Below, piece after piece: positions 1 to 29,013 of a DNA stretch of 45,000 nt. The stretch comes from Sphaeroforma sirkka. Taxonomy: Eukaryota; Opisthokonta; Ichthyosporea; Ichthyophonida. Below the pieces are notes generated by a model. That model did no database searches and was not told where the DNA came from. It was given only the letters and a program-made list of their open reading frames with translations. Positions within the stretch are counted from its first letter, which is position 1. Each line of letters begins with the position of its first letter. The translations under genes were made by a program, and so were the position numbers. The DNA is taken from the NCBI GenBank assembly GCA_001586965.3, contig LUCW03001573.1, positions 20,001 to 65,000 of the forward strand. Direction: 5' to 3'.

Positions 1-1589
1 TAATGTCAAGTTGGAGCTTTCAAAATCCGACTTTCGGATCGGACCATGAGTTGTCAAGGGTGAACTCCAGCAGGGACAGTTCAAAGCACACCCCAAAAAG
101 TACTAGGTCACCTTCAAGAACACCTCTTAGGATACCTCTATAATCGCCGAAGCGACGCAGGAGCTCCACAATTCAAAAGCGCTTCGGTGCGTGAATGTAC
201 ACTGCCAGTTTGTGGTACGGTAAGGGTGGCCAAGGATATAGGCAAGTGTTATGGTAGTCTCTTCGTGCGCAAGTTTTCGTGGTACGGTAAGGGTAGCCAA
301 TATAAGTGTTATGGTAGTCTCTTTTTACGTAAATTTTCGTGGGGATATAGGCAAGTGTTATGGTAGACTCGCTGTTATTATTTGGTGATATGGTAAGGGC
401 AGCCAGGGATATAGGCAAGTGTTTTTTAGTCGCTCCGTATGACAGCCCGGACAACTTATGTTTGCTCTGTTGTTATCGCGTTACTACTTGGATATACCTG
501 GTCTCGTTCCTATCAAAATTTATACCATTGGCGCGAGCTACTACGTCCTTGAAGCCAGATGTGTACCTAACTGTAACACAATTCTTTTCTAGCTGGCTGC
601 ACTACCTCAGTGATTGGTCACTTGCAGTCGCCCTACGGACACCATAGTCATGGCTATATCTTAAAATAAAAACTACTCCTGTGACGGAGGGCACGGAGCC
701 GTAAATATGATTGGAGTCAGCCCTTCTCTAGTACCATCTAAGGAGGTAGGTACCATCTGGTCTTACATGGTGGAGGGTGGTGACCCTACACGTAATTTTG
801 AAAGAAAAGAAAAACACTCGAATCGACCAGTTCCACAATCCACGGCTGTAATATAATTTTAAATACACCTAGTTATCATGTCTCCGTCGGGTACGAATCG
901 CTTTTAGTTCTATTCGATGTGTGCCTGGTCATATATATATGTATGTACTGGAACTGTGAAGGTGCGCATTATTCGTTTGCTTTCCCATGTTAGGATTGTA
1001 TCGGTTATACATGATGAGTTGGGCGTCTGGCGTCTAAAATTTATCCAACTTGAACCTCTACTAATTGAAAACTACATAGATAAGCCGCGACTTGCGAGTT
1101 CGCAACACTGTCAGACCACCTTGGGAAATCATCTAGAAGGCCGTTGCGACGACACACGCTACTAAATATAGTCAATTTAGGGGTTTTTATTGTATACTCA
1201 ATCACCGGTGTCAGCTGAAGATGCTCTAAAATAAAGCATTTCATATTTTATATATTTTGCAGTTTTACTAAATTTCACTGTGACTTTTATTTTCTAATTC
1301 CCCTGCTATTGATAGAAGATAGTATATATGTCAGTGCGACACATGTAAATATTTATTCAAGTATCTGTTTCCCTCGCGTAGTGCGCACGATAAATATATG
1401 TTTAATATTCGATAATTCGGCAGACATGATATATACAGATTATATACAGCCACCATTTATTTATATACTTTTGTTCTATTTTGTAAAAAAAAACCATTTT
1501 TTCTAACCAGTAAAAGTATTTTGTTTTTTATATATATAGAAAAAACATGCTCAGCAAGCTCGACCTCGTGCGTTGCTTCACATTTTTTT
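1..1589. other. Non-coding flank, no gene recognised
   Basis: I see no convincing gene here. The open frames at 360-647 and 917-1165 have no recognisable motif, and the first overlaps a degenerate tandem repeat. The stretch is moderately AT-rich with short T and TA runs near 1440-1540. It would hold the 3' flank of the minus-strand coiled-coil gene that ends at 1590. A short direct duplication lies near 731-760, where a GTACCATCT core occurs twice. Confidence 0.5.
213..428. repeat. Degenerate tandem repeat, roughly 60-bp unit
   Basis: Three to four diverged units share the cores GGTACGGTAAGGGT, GATATAGGCAAGTG and TTATGGTAGTCTC. Units differ by internal deletions, for example loss of the AAGG part near 299. 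No coding role is apparent. Confidence 0.7.
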
Positions 1590-3632
1590 TTAAACGTATC
1601 GCACAATCCTATCTTCACCGAAATGCCACATGACATCGTCTAGGTCCCCTGAGCAACGGATACAACCTCTCCTACTTGCCATCGATTCTTTATACACCAC
1701 GGGTATGCGACTCACGCGGAGATAAGAACAATCAGAGGAATGGTATAATGATCCAGTGTTAGTCGTCCAGATTATCCGCGCTTGTCGTACTAGATTCTCG
1801 CTCTCGTCCGAGTCACTGACATCTCGACTTCCATACGTGCTACTGTAGAACCCTGAGTCATTATTGTCCTGAGACAACGAACGACACTCATTATCTCGGA
1901 TAATCTGTTGTAGCAGTCCCGTGGGTTCGGCTTCGCTAGGCTCCCTGATTGTAGCTCTGATTGTAGCATTTGCAGCGTATTCATCCTTCAGATTTTCTAG
2001 CTCCTCCCTCAGTTCCTCTGCTTTTTCCTCAGCCTCAGTTTTCGCATTCGTTGCCGATATTAGTTCTTTCTTCGCAGCGTCTCGTTCCGCGTCAGCTAGG
2101 CGCATCTCATCCTTAATCGCACTGAGTTCCTGCTGTAATTCCTGTTCAGAATCCTGTTTTGCACCGGTGGCGTTCTCGAGGTCTTTCGATATTTTCATGT
2201 TCTCGTCAGCAAGTTTGGCTGCCACAGTATCAAATTGCTTGATCATTTCCTCTTTTTCCTTCGCCATCTCCGCTCGAATCTTGTTTATAGATAATTCTTT
2301 CTCTGCTTTTAGGTCTGTACACATTTGCTTTGCTGTTTTCTCCGCATTGTCCTTCGCACCCATTGCCGCTAATAGTGCGCGCTGTGCGCTGTTTCGTTCC
2401 TCGGTTGTGCTATCAAGTTCTTGTTGCAATTGCTTTACAGTATCCTCGGATTCATCTTCCGCAGTCATAGCCGAAGACAGCGCAGCTTCTTTACTTTGGA
2501 GTTCGTTCAATAAGTTCCCTTTTCCCTTTCAACCGCAGCAAAATTTTTTTTTTTGCGTCAGCAAGTTCCGCTACCTTGGTATCAAATTCATTTATCTTGT
2601 CCTTCGCACTTTGTTCTGCTGCGATGAGTGCATCCTTCGCTACAATCAAGTCCTGATTTGCAGTCTCGCACTCCTTTTTTAATTGATCAAATTGCTTGGT
2701 CATTTCCTCTTTTTCCTTCGCCATCTCCGCTCGAATCTTGTTTATAGACAATTCTTTCTCTGCTTTTAGGTCTGTACACATTTGCTTTGCTGATTTCTCC
2801 GCATTGTCCTTCGCACCCGTTGCCGCTAATAGTGCACGCTGTGCGCTGTTTCGTTCCTCGGTTGTGCTATCAAGTTCTTGTTGCAATTGCTTTACAGTAT
2901 TCTCGGATTCATCTTCCGCAATCATAGCCGAAGACAGCGCAGCTTCTTTACTTTGGAGTTCGTTCAATAAGTTCCCTTTTTCCCTTTCAACCGCAGCAAA
3001 ATTTTCTTTTGCGTCAGCAAGTTCCGCTACCTTGGTATCAAATTCATTTATCTTGTCCTTCGCACTTTGTTCTGCTGCGATGAGTGCATCCTTCGTTACA
3101 ATCAAATCCTGATTTGCAGTCTCGCACTCCTTTTTTAATTGATCAAATTGCTTGGTCATTTCCGCTTTTTCTGCGGCTGCAAGGCTATCCTGTTCATCAA
3201 TTAGCTTCGCCATCTTGTCGCTTGGATCCGTTTCACATTTTGTTTTCGAGTTTCCAGACAAAGCTCGCTGTAATTGAAGTTTAAGATCCCTTATTTCCTT
3301 CTGCGCGGCAAGATTTTGGGCTCTATCTGATTCCAATTGCTTTTCCACATGGTGTAACTCATAGTCTGGCAAGTGAGCACGTAATGCTTCATGCAGATTT
3401 GCTCTGGGAATATAGAATGGCACAATACTTAAAAAAACTATTGCTGCAAGTCACTAAGAAATTATCAAAAATGATGCTGCTGCGCAACTGACAGAAATAA
3501 TTTTGAGGTCGACGTATCAAATATAGATTAAAGGGTTGTGATATCTTGCTGAAATACACACCTTATGCGTTTCAGATTATCAATTCGCGTTCTGCAATCC
3601 TTATGCAGATCAACATTCTGTTCCTCAATCAT
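1590..3632 (-). CDS. Coiled-coil protein with internal repeats; reading frame broken
   Basis: This is a two-exon model on the minus strand. Exon 1 (3632-3562) starts at an ATG and encodes MIEEQNVDLHKDCRTRIDNL plus a few residues. A GT-AG intron (3561-3404) joins it in frame to exon 2, giving ..RIRANLHEALRAH. Exon 2 is a long Glu/Lys/Ala/Gln-rich, Gly/Pro-poor coiled coil with motifs such as MTKQFDQLKKECE and VKQLQQELDSTTEERN repeated. Near 2520-2554 the frame shifts by net +1: the second repeat copy has an 11-T run at 2544-2554 (plus strand) and one T fewer at 2520-2523 than the first copy. One frame stops near 2491 and the other continues to 1590. The C-terminus is not coiled coil. It carries YHSSDC..L followed by GCIRC, which resembles a small Cys/His metal-binding module. 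Function is unknown. The break may be an assembly error or a real recent lesion. Confidence 0.65.
2244..3155 (-). repeat. 456-bp in-frame tandem duplication inside the coiled-coil exon
   Basis: The segment encoding MTKQFDQLKKECE through AEMAKEKEE occurs twice with few differences. The core CTTGGTCATT (plus strand) is at 3151 and again at 2695, 456 bp apart, equal to 152 codons. A third, diverged anchor at 2238 is 457 bp further on, reflecting the one-base frame break. High identity between copies suggests a recent duplication. Confidence 0.85.
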
Positions 3633-4671
3633 GATGGCAGACCAAAAAGGATATGGCACCTATGTATTAAACACGTATAGATCAAATCTAAAAAAAATGA
3701 AAGTGTGATATTCCACAGCGTTCATATTTTTAACATATATATATGCTCTGGAAATAATATAAATATAGTATCAGACTGGGATATATCGTATTTGGCAATT
3801 TAGTCAAATTGAATTCCGAGATCTTTTTTTAAATACCACGTGTCTGTGGGTTGTAACTGCTCCAATCACCTCGATCGCATAGTGCAGCAAAAGCTCTTTC
3901 CGACTTTAGAATGTTCTCTTGTCAAATCGAACACATATTTTTTCTTTCTCGAGTGTTTTGATTTTGCCTAACTGTAGATATCACAAAGCTCGTAGATCCC
4001 TTCCACAACCTTTTGATGTAGAAGGTTGCAATCTCTACTCAGCTTCCTTCCACAACCTTCTGATGTAGAAATTTGCAATCTCTACTCAGCTTCCGGATAT
4101 CCCTCGAGATAAATAGTGTCAAGTCAAATGCCTCGAAGGCGTCGGCGCTGCACTTTTTTTATCAGTTCTTACATACTTCCTCTCTAGTTCTTCCTTGAAC
4201 CTGTCCCACATCTACTAGGATTTTAGATTATGTACTAGTAAATACCTACCACATAATAGATCACTAGAGTACTCTACATGCCTTTTGAAAAAAAAAGATC
4301 ATTTCAGAAGAGGAAAAAGTCAAATATTTAAAAAACGAGATGGACATAGAGAGGTTTGACTCATTGACTATATTGAGTAGAGATTTCACACAGACGCAGT
4401 GTCAGTCTGTCACACAGTGAATGATGTGTTAGACAGTCAATGACACTCAGATATTGACAGTCTGACACAGTGACACACACTCTCAGACTCTGAGTGTCTC
4501 AGTATCTACTCTCTAGAGCTTCTACCAACGTGACGTCAACGTTTGTGGAGCGTGAATTTGCTCAGCTTTTTTTATTTTTGCAAAACAATTTATGGAGAGC
4601 CTACGGCCCTACGTACTGTAATTTTTAAAAATAAAAACAAATAAAATCGAACATGGGGGCCTTTTCATATT
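3633..4671. other. 5' flank of the coiled-coil gene; spacer without a gene
   Basis: No supported open frame lies here. The sequence is AT-rich with short T runs. It contains a two-copy direct repeat at 4000-4093 and a low-complexity CAGT/ACAC-rich patch at 4385-4500 that resembles another near 31800-31865. Promoter elements of the minus-strand gene should lie just above 3632, but I could not single one out. Confidence 0.4.
4000..4093. repeat. Two-copy 47-bp direct repeat with internal foldback
   Basis: The unit starts CTTCCACAACCTT and ends CTCTACTCAG and occurs twice in tandem. In the first unit CAACCTT and AAGGTTG can pair across a 9-base loop; the second unit has lost part of that pairing. 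Confidence 0.75.
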
Positions 4672-4855
4672 TTATATAGGACCTTCAAATTGACAAATGT
4701 CAACAATAATCACGTCTGGGAGGGACACCGCAGGGACTGAAAGCGTACAGACATGGGGGAAATATATTTGTTCATAATCAGCCTTCAGACTGTCAAAAAA
4801 TGTCTCCCACCCACCTGGCACCAGCACAGAGGCAAAACACACGCCCAGCGTATAT

Positions 4856-5603
4856 TTGTATACACACCACAATACCCCACGGCACCCCAGCACCTACTCA
4901 TCCACACTCGTATGTACACACGAGTTCACATACAATCACGAACACGTTCACACACACATATTATACTCGCGTATACACAATCGCTCACTCACGCATATAT
5001 ATATATATATATATATACACTCACTCACTCACCTCTTAAAAAACCACACTCATCCACACACTGAGTCACATGCAACACTCATACGCACACACGCATTCAC
5101 CCACACCTACATTCCCGTTCACTCTCCTAAACACACTCACTCACCAACACACCGAGTCACATGCAACACTCTCTCACACACACGCATCCACATACACTAC
5201 CCAAACACTCACATTCGCTCACACACACACACTGTCTCTCTCCCTCTCCCGCTCACTTACACACATGATAAGTCGCACTCACTCACAATCACGCTAATTG
5301 CACTCCTCATACACGCTCACTCAATCACACAAGTATACACACACGCTCACGTATACACACGCATTCACACACACTCAAACACACGTTCTCTCACTCAAAC
5401 TCACACCACAACACCCCACACCCCACACATCCACCAGCACAGCCGGTATTGTAGCACGTTCTAAACATTTACAGGCAGACACACACTCACTACTCACCCA
5501 CATTCACTCTCACACTTACGCTCACTCAACACACACACAACCACACTAGTGCTCACTCACTCACAAGAATTCACATACACTCGTACATATATATATATAT
5601 ACG

Positions 5604-5667
<64 letters not shown>

Positions 5668-5895
5668 CTAACTCACTCAGTCACAAACACTCTCAACCAC
5701 ACGCTCATATACACGCTCAGTCACATGCAACACTCATACACACACTCATTCACACACTCATTCACACACACTCTCACTCACTCACTCACAAACACTAGTG
5801 AGGGGATTCTATGCAGCACTCATACACACACTCATACACACACTCATTCACACACACTCACTCACTCACTCACTCACACTAGTGAGAGGATTCCA
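4856..5895. repeat. CACTCA/CACACA microsatellite tract with TA runs
   Basis: About 1 kb is dominated by CACTCA, CACACA and TCACTC steps, with pure TA runs near 5587-5600 and 5617-5662. A longer imperfect period is visible, since GAGTCACATGCAACACTC recurs near 5061, 5154 and 5718 (with one change). Open frames through it encode only His/Thr/Ser-rich low-complexity strings. Confidence 0.9.
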
Positions 5896-6127
5896 GGAGA
5901 AAGTAAGGGGTTCTACAAATAGGCAAAAAGAAGTACGGACATATTGTGCGTAACAGACAAAAGCCGCTATTGAGGGCCTTTATCAAGCTAACGCTTTCAG
6001 TAATAAAATTCTTAGGGACTTGCCGTGCCTTCAGTAATAATAAAATGACCTCACACTCCTGCTCGCCTCAATCATGTTTGTCAACTACTGATTTCACGCT
6101 CCACTGTTTTATGCCTTCTAGCTTGCG

Positions 6128-6325
6128 CTAAACATCGATTTTGAACCACTCGCAACAGTCTCGCTTATCTGTAGCACTCACAAACTCAGTAGTGTGTGCA
6201 TCAAAACAACGATGCATCAAGTACGACGTGTTCATGTTCATTCCTATCACGTAATCTTGTACCTGAGTGTAGTCAGCGAACGTGAACAGAGGGTTGAAGC
6301 GTGTGAGCAAGCGGTCAGTACTCAT
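6128..6325 (-). CDS. Possible small ORF or single exon, unknown
   Basis: A 65-codon frame runs from an ATG at 6325 to a stop at 6128. It encodes a non-repetitive peptide beginning MSTDRLLTRFNPLFTFADY and ending CCEWFKIDV. It is divergently placed about 600 bp from the polymerase I gene start and is not low complexity, unlike most frames nearby. I recognise no family. It could be one exon of a longer minus-strand gene or a chance frame. Confidence 0.25.
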   Translation of the reverse strand: MSTDRLLTRFNPLFTFADYTQVQDYVIGMNMNTSYLMHRCFDAHTTEFVSATDKRDCCEWFKIDV

Positions 6326-6934
6326 GATGCAAGTGATATGAGGGTTATAGAGTCAGATAAGTTGCAATAACAAACTAGCTCGAGAGTGAGCGTATCTCTT
6401 TGTTTATTTCCGTTAAAACGTATAAACACGCTCAAGTGCCCAACTGCCCATGGGTGAATGGTGATTGGGTGAAAAACTGCAAAACGAATTGCCGTTGGAA
6501 ATGTCTCTAGAGGGCATCTCTCCCGTGTGCAGATATATTTTGGCGTACAAAACAGCGGGAACTTTTATTCTATTTTTAGCACATCTGTACTACACATGTG
6601 TAATATTGACGAATAAATTAAATGGCTGATATCACCCTTCGGCTTCTTTTGGTCAGTAGATCAGCAACGCCTCTAATCAATAATATAAGTTTTATATTTA
6701 TAACTATCTATCGGGATTATATACAGGTACGTACAAACGCTCTATCTAGATAAGACAGGTAACACAAGCACTCGTACGTGGAGTGTGAGATAGAGATCTA
6801 CATTAACGGTACGCACTCACGCGTGTGCACTATAAGTGCTAAATACAGGAGTCGCCGTGTCTTTCATTAGCCTTTTAAGTGCACATATTGGAAACGAAAT
6901 ATAAATTCTGTGACAACACATACGAATCGGCAAC
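6326..6934 (+). promoter_or_regulatory. Upstream region of the polymerase I subunit gene
   Basis: Non-repetitive sequence separates the minisatellite-rich spacer from the ATG at 6935. AT-rich candidates such as CTATAAGTG near 6831 and GAAATATAAATT near 6896 could mark a core promoter, but none is decisive. The first in-frame ATG (6935) gives the conserved polymerase N-terminus directly. Confidence 0.3.
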
Positions 6935-24975
<18,041 letters not shown>

Positions 24976-24996
24976 CTGCAGATCATAAATTCATTA

Positions 24997-25002
24997 AATA
25001 AA
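24997..25002 (+). terminator. Poly(A) signal of the polymerase I subunit gene
   Basis: A canonical AATAAA lies 21 nt after the TAG stop (24973-24975), implying a very short 3' untranslated region. Confidence 0.75.
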
Positions 25003-26801
25003 GAACATTTAGTCATTCTATCTCAGGCACTGTGTAGGTATACATACTGCATTGCTCCTTGGACTTAGGTGTATTGGAGGGCTCGTTGTTTCTGCTGTTG
25101 TTATTGTTGTTGTTTGGTCGCCAGAGGCATCCCTAATTGTAATTATTATATTTACTACAGAGTACGCATGCAGTATTTAATTCTATTTGTTGGAAGAAAA
25201 TTATTATCCATGCTCGTTTGGATTTTTGCACTTTCTGCAGACAACTCGCAATAAATCGCATCTGACAGTCAGAATATATGTCAGTCACCTGTCTGGACTC
25301 TGGTGTGTTTATTCTCTTGAACAGTAAGTATTTAAACGTATTTACTGTACTTGAATGGTTTCTAAATATCAATCATTTAGTATTTACATTTTCCAATTAC
25401 TTTTTCGATAACATTTTTTGCTTTTATTTGTACAGCACAACTACATGACAAATTTAAAAAAAAAAAGGGGGACTTTAGCATAGCCCTCTAAATTATACAT
25501 AGAGGACTATGACTATAGGACTTTAGGGTTTATGTATATTTAGTGGAAGTGTGGGGTTCGCATAAGCAACATGAGCACTTTACTACTCCCCCAAGTACGC
25601 TGGTCAAAGCCTACTATTTCATAGAAACTCCTGCAATTCTGGTGAACATGAGAACAGTAACCACAAAATGTGAATATCTAAAGAGAGCTGCCCACCACGA
25701 GAGCCACTATAGTTGAACAGATCACATCAAACGTTCTACCTTGGCTGAATACAGGTATACCATAAAAATTAAATATAAACGTAGTGTCGCAACCTCAGTG
25801 TTGGTCTTTAACAACACTGTTTGCTCCCGTTCGCAAAAATGCAATTATATCCAATCTCACTAATACACGGACACTGGTCATGCTGTACTAAATATGGGCA
25901 CCGACTGTTCAAGCGCTGATAATATTTTGCAGATCTTTAATTTCAAGCGCTCGCGGTTCCTAATGTCAACGCTATAGTGTACCCGGGTACAATAACCATC
26001 AAAATCAAACATGCACTAAATTCCAGACATGTCGACTTGGCTTAGGAGGCAAACAAGTCTATGAAGGACGTCATTGATAGAAACCATGCTATTGATAAAG
26101 CTAAACCTTCTACCATTGTCACAAATAACTATACGGAGTCTATGAAGTATAGCTTTTTCGGTCGAATTGTCGCGCATTATGTAGGATACAAGTAGTTGAC
26201 TATACACATTCACTCAATACGAAAGTTACGTTAAAGTACCCCTCGTACTACGTGAATGAAAAAAATGGTAGATTAGGTTGACGCTTATATCTTTAATTCT
26301 CGAATATTTGGGATTTGAACACAAACCCGCTGATCTAGAAAACGAAAAGACATTTATGATTTATACAATATACCCCGGCACCAACGACTTGTCAAACGGC
26401 AACATTGGTAAAAACCCAAGATTCACAACGTACATACGGGGGCATAAGCCCGGGATACCATCACACATTGTTTGTTCTATGATTGTGTGAGTTAAAAACC
26501 TTTCTCGTCATGGATTTATCGATTCGTTCTCCCCTCTAGATTTATCAGCTTTATTGGATTTAACACTAAACATAGCTATAGCCTCAGGTAACTTTTCCAA
26601 CCGCTCTTAAAACCTCATTGTACGTTAGAGGCCACAGATTTATATGTATATATTAAAAGCTTGAATGGCATCACCAACATATAAATATTTACTTTCTTTG
26701 ACATTTATGATTCGGCTTATATAACATCCCATTGAACTCGCACACGAGTATTATACACTGATCATTCAAATTCACAAATAATAGCAATTAGGCTCAATAT
26801 C
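25003..26801. other. Intergenic spacer, no gene recognised
   Basis: AT-rich, mostly non-repetitive sequence lies between two gene 3' ends (convergent genes). Open frames at 25133-25372, 26016-26213 and 26278-26490 are short and show no motif. A 10-base A run and a G5 run sit near 25458-25472. Confidence 0.5.
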
Positions 26802-26807
26802 TTTATT
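26802..26807 (-). terminator. Poly(A) signal of the GH114-like gene
   Basis: TTTATT on the plus strand reads AATAAA on the minus strand, about 10 nt past the TAA stop at 26819-26817. Confidence 0.65.
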
Positions 26808-26816
26808 CTGAAATAT

Positions 26817-27683
26817 TTAAGCAGTGAATTGATGGTATCCAGTAGTGGAGTCCAAATACACCAAATGAATGTCGCGTTCTACCATATACTCCTTCAGCAA
26901 ATCCTCTGTCAAACCGTTAATCCCTGGGTACTGGAAGAGCCACACAGGTTTCGTCGAATATAGAATGGGTTCATTTGTGTCTACGTCCCATGGGTAGTAG
27001 CTGAACATAGATTCAATGATATAAGCATCAAAATCATCAATTACGGTCGGTTCGTTTACGTAGTTTGACGGATTCTTTAGAGTTACCTTGACGCCGATAG
27101 AATGAGCATAATCTACGATTTGTTGCATATATTCAACATAACGCGGATCAATTCTGTCGTTAGCTGCGTATTGGGCAGCCTGGGCATCGTTCTCCGTCAC
27201 TGCAGTGGATGGCTTTGCGTTATCAGAGGATATCATTGTGTATCCGAGCGCTTTGTATCTGCTGATAATGTCCTTCATGACCGGTAGAACTTTCGTAATC
27301 AAATCATCTGGATTGAAGACATAGTCACCCCAGAGCTCACCCTCACTATTCTGGTCCAGGTTCTGCTTCCACCCGAGATCGACTAGTCTCGAATCGGGCG
27401 CATAAAGTGGATTGACTGTACCCACACTCAAGTACGCCATTACATCGACGGCACGACCTCCGTATGTGTGAGTCTTCAGGGAAGAATTCACACGCTCATC
27501 CGCAGTCATGGGATCCGCGAAAATAACATCCGCACCCACACAGCTAGTATTCATAGCTTGGCCACTATTTGCCCATGCAAGATTGCAGATGATCGACGTC
27601 TCTGCATCCCTGCGAGCCGGAACAGCTGACACAGCTAACCCTAAAACAGTGCTGGTGATAGCAATCAAACAGTTGACCCTCAT
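26817..27683 (-). CDS. Secreted GH114-like glycoside hydrolase (putative polygalactosaminidase)
   Basis: A single-exon frame of 288 residues. Residues 1-22 form a signal peptide (hydrophobic core LIAITSTVLGLAVSA), so the product should enter the secretory pathway. The mature part resembles the GH114/TM1410 TIM-barrel family, whose founding activity is endo-alpha-1,4-polygalactosaminidase. Visible matches are MAYLSVGTV near residue 82, a GYTMISSDN strand end with Asp154-Asn155, a GVKVTLKN strand near 197-204, and DAYIIESMFSY with Glu224. The Asp and Glu are plausible catalytic residues by family analogy. N-glycosylation sites NTS and NSS lie near 45 and 66. There is no intron, unlike its neighbours, and it has a compact promoter and poly(A) signal. 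A horizontally acquired or retroposed origin is possible. Substrate is unproven; other TIM-barrel hydrolases are the alternative. Confidence 0.72.
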   Translation of the reverse strand: MRVNCLIAITSTVLGLAVSAVPARRDAETSIICNLAWANSGQAMNTSCVGADVIFADPMTADERVNSSLKTHTYGGRAVDVMAYLSVGTVNPLYAPDSRLVDLGWKQNLDQNSEGELWGDYVFNPDDLITKVLPVMKDIISRYKALGYTMISSDNAKPSTAVTENDAQAAQYAANDRIDPRYVEYMQQIVDYAHSIGVKVTLKNPSNYVNEPTVIDDFDAYIIESMFSYYPWDVDTNEPILYSTKPVWLFQYPGINGLTEDLLKEYMVERDIHLVYLDSTTGYHQFTA

Positions 27684-27745
27684 ATTGTTATTTCCTATAG
27701 AGTATTGTCTAGTTGATTTGACTTAGTGTTATCGACAACACGAGC

Positions 27746-27753
27746 CTTTTATA
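27746..27753 (-). promoter_or_regulatory. TATA box of the GH114-like gene
   Basis: The minus strand reads TATAAAAG about 65-70 nt upstream of the ATG at 27683. A start site about 30 nt downstream would leave a leader of about 40 nt. Confidence 0.6.
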
Positions 27754-28197
27754 CTTTAGGAATATGCATCTTTTAGGGGAAATGTACAATGCGGACCGCC
27801 GCACGTTCTAGTCTCTCTTTGCCAAACCACTCCAGCCTCACTAGAGTCGAGGAGTCCAGAGTGTGGGCAAATTATTCTTTTTCCTAAATAAAAGTATAAA
27901 ACTTCGAGACTAGGACTCTACTAGAATCATGAATGTAGTATGTTGGGATTTTTTTTTTAAAACCTCGCTCGTACAGTCGGACATGTACAATTTGCTAATT
28001 TTAGTAATTAAGCGCGGTGAAGATTTTAATAATAATAAAAATGTGACTCCGAGACCTGCGTTGCAGAAAAAAGCGAGAATATGTACATCATCAAATCAGT
28101 ACTCACGATTATCAGATTCTCCTTTTTCGTATACAGAGGTTGCTTGGTAGAGTAGCTGAGGAAGTCAATCATTTTTGGAAAATTAACGACTTGCCCG

Positions 28198-28247
28198 AGT
28201 CTCCGAGACTCCGACTCTCCGAATCTCCGAGTCTCCGACTCGTCAGT
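28198..28247. repeat. CTCCGAGT-type short tandem repeat
   Basis: Units of 8-9 bp alternate CTCCGAG, CTCCGACT and CTCCGAAT. Short inverted complementarity (GAGTC and GACTC) gives fold-back potential. Confidence 0.75.
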
Positions 28248-28892
28248 CGCGGCTCGCGAGTAAAACAAATATGTTTTTTTTAAAAACGAATAGGCCGTCA
28301 GCCCGTCACAGGCTTCACGGCTTGAGAGCTGAACATTGTATAATTTTTTTGTTTTTAAAAAACAAACAAACAAACAAAAAGTTAAAAATATAGTTCAATA
28401 ACTACTAAAAATAGTTGAGTAATTGTGAGAGTTAAATTGGCCTTTCATTGGTGTGATAGTTTTGAATTTCACCTTTGAGCTTTGAGCTTTGAGTCTGGGG
28501 CTGGGAGTCTTGATCTAAGTTTCAACTTTTGTCAATTATTGGAGGCTTGACTATCGCAGTATATTATGTTTTTAAAAAAATAATAAAAGAGAACAATACC
28601 CGGCTTTGCTGATGATGGCCACCACAGTTACATATTAGTCGGTTGTACACAGCACCACCAGACGCAGTTCACCATCCCCAGAGAGATTGACCTCAAGACT
28701 CTGGAGCTCTTCTTTTAACGGGCTTAAAGCGCGTCCATCACGTGGAGCCTTTATATGGAGGGAGTGCACTTCTTATGTTCGTATGCAAATATAGTGGCTA
28801 ACTGGGCCTGGCTGGTTCAGGTTGACTCTGGTCAATTTGGTCTGTGATAACTTAATGCACCAAGCCCCAAGGAGTGGCCTGAGAGGAGGCCA

Positions 28893-29013
28893 TTGTACTC
28901 TACAGTCTACAGTAGACTACAGTCTACACTACAGTCTACACTACAGTCTACACTCTAATACAGAGTACAGAGACTACAGTCTACAGCTGGGTCTACACTC
29001 TACAGACAGTCTA
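28893..29013. repeat. CTACAGTCTACA repeat patch
   Basis: About ten occurrences of CTACAGTCTACA or CTACACTACAGT variants form an irregular array, including the palindrome-like TCTACAGTAGACTAC. No coding value. Confidence 0.8.

Noticed and set aside
173..647. Two overlapping frames of 93 and 95 codons on opposite strands
   Set aside because: They include or overlap a degenerate tandem repeat, contain no recognisable motif and have no splice or promoter support.
1921..3112. Long plus-strand frames (Ser/Phe/Ala-rich) opposite the coiled-coil gene
   Set aside because: They are antisense shadows of the repetitive Glu/Lys/Ala coding sequence; the composition is explained by reverse-complemented coiled-coil codons.
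4672..5922. Several His/Thr/Ser-rich frames
   Set aside because: They are translations of the CACTCA/CACACA microsatellite.
28026..28373. 115-codon minus-strand frame
   Set aside because: It runs through a CTCCGAGT repeat and A/T runs, has no motif and no promoter signal.
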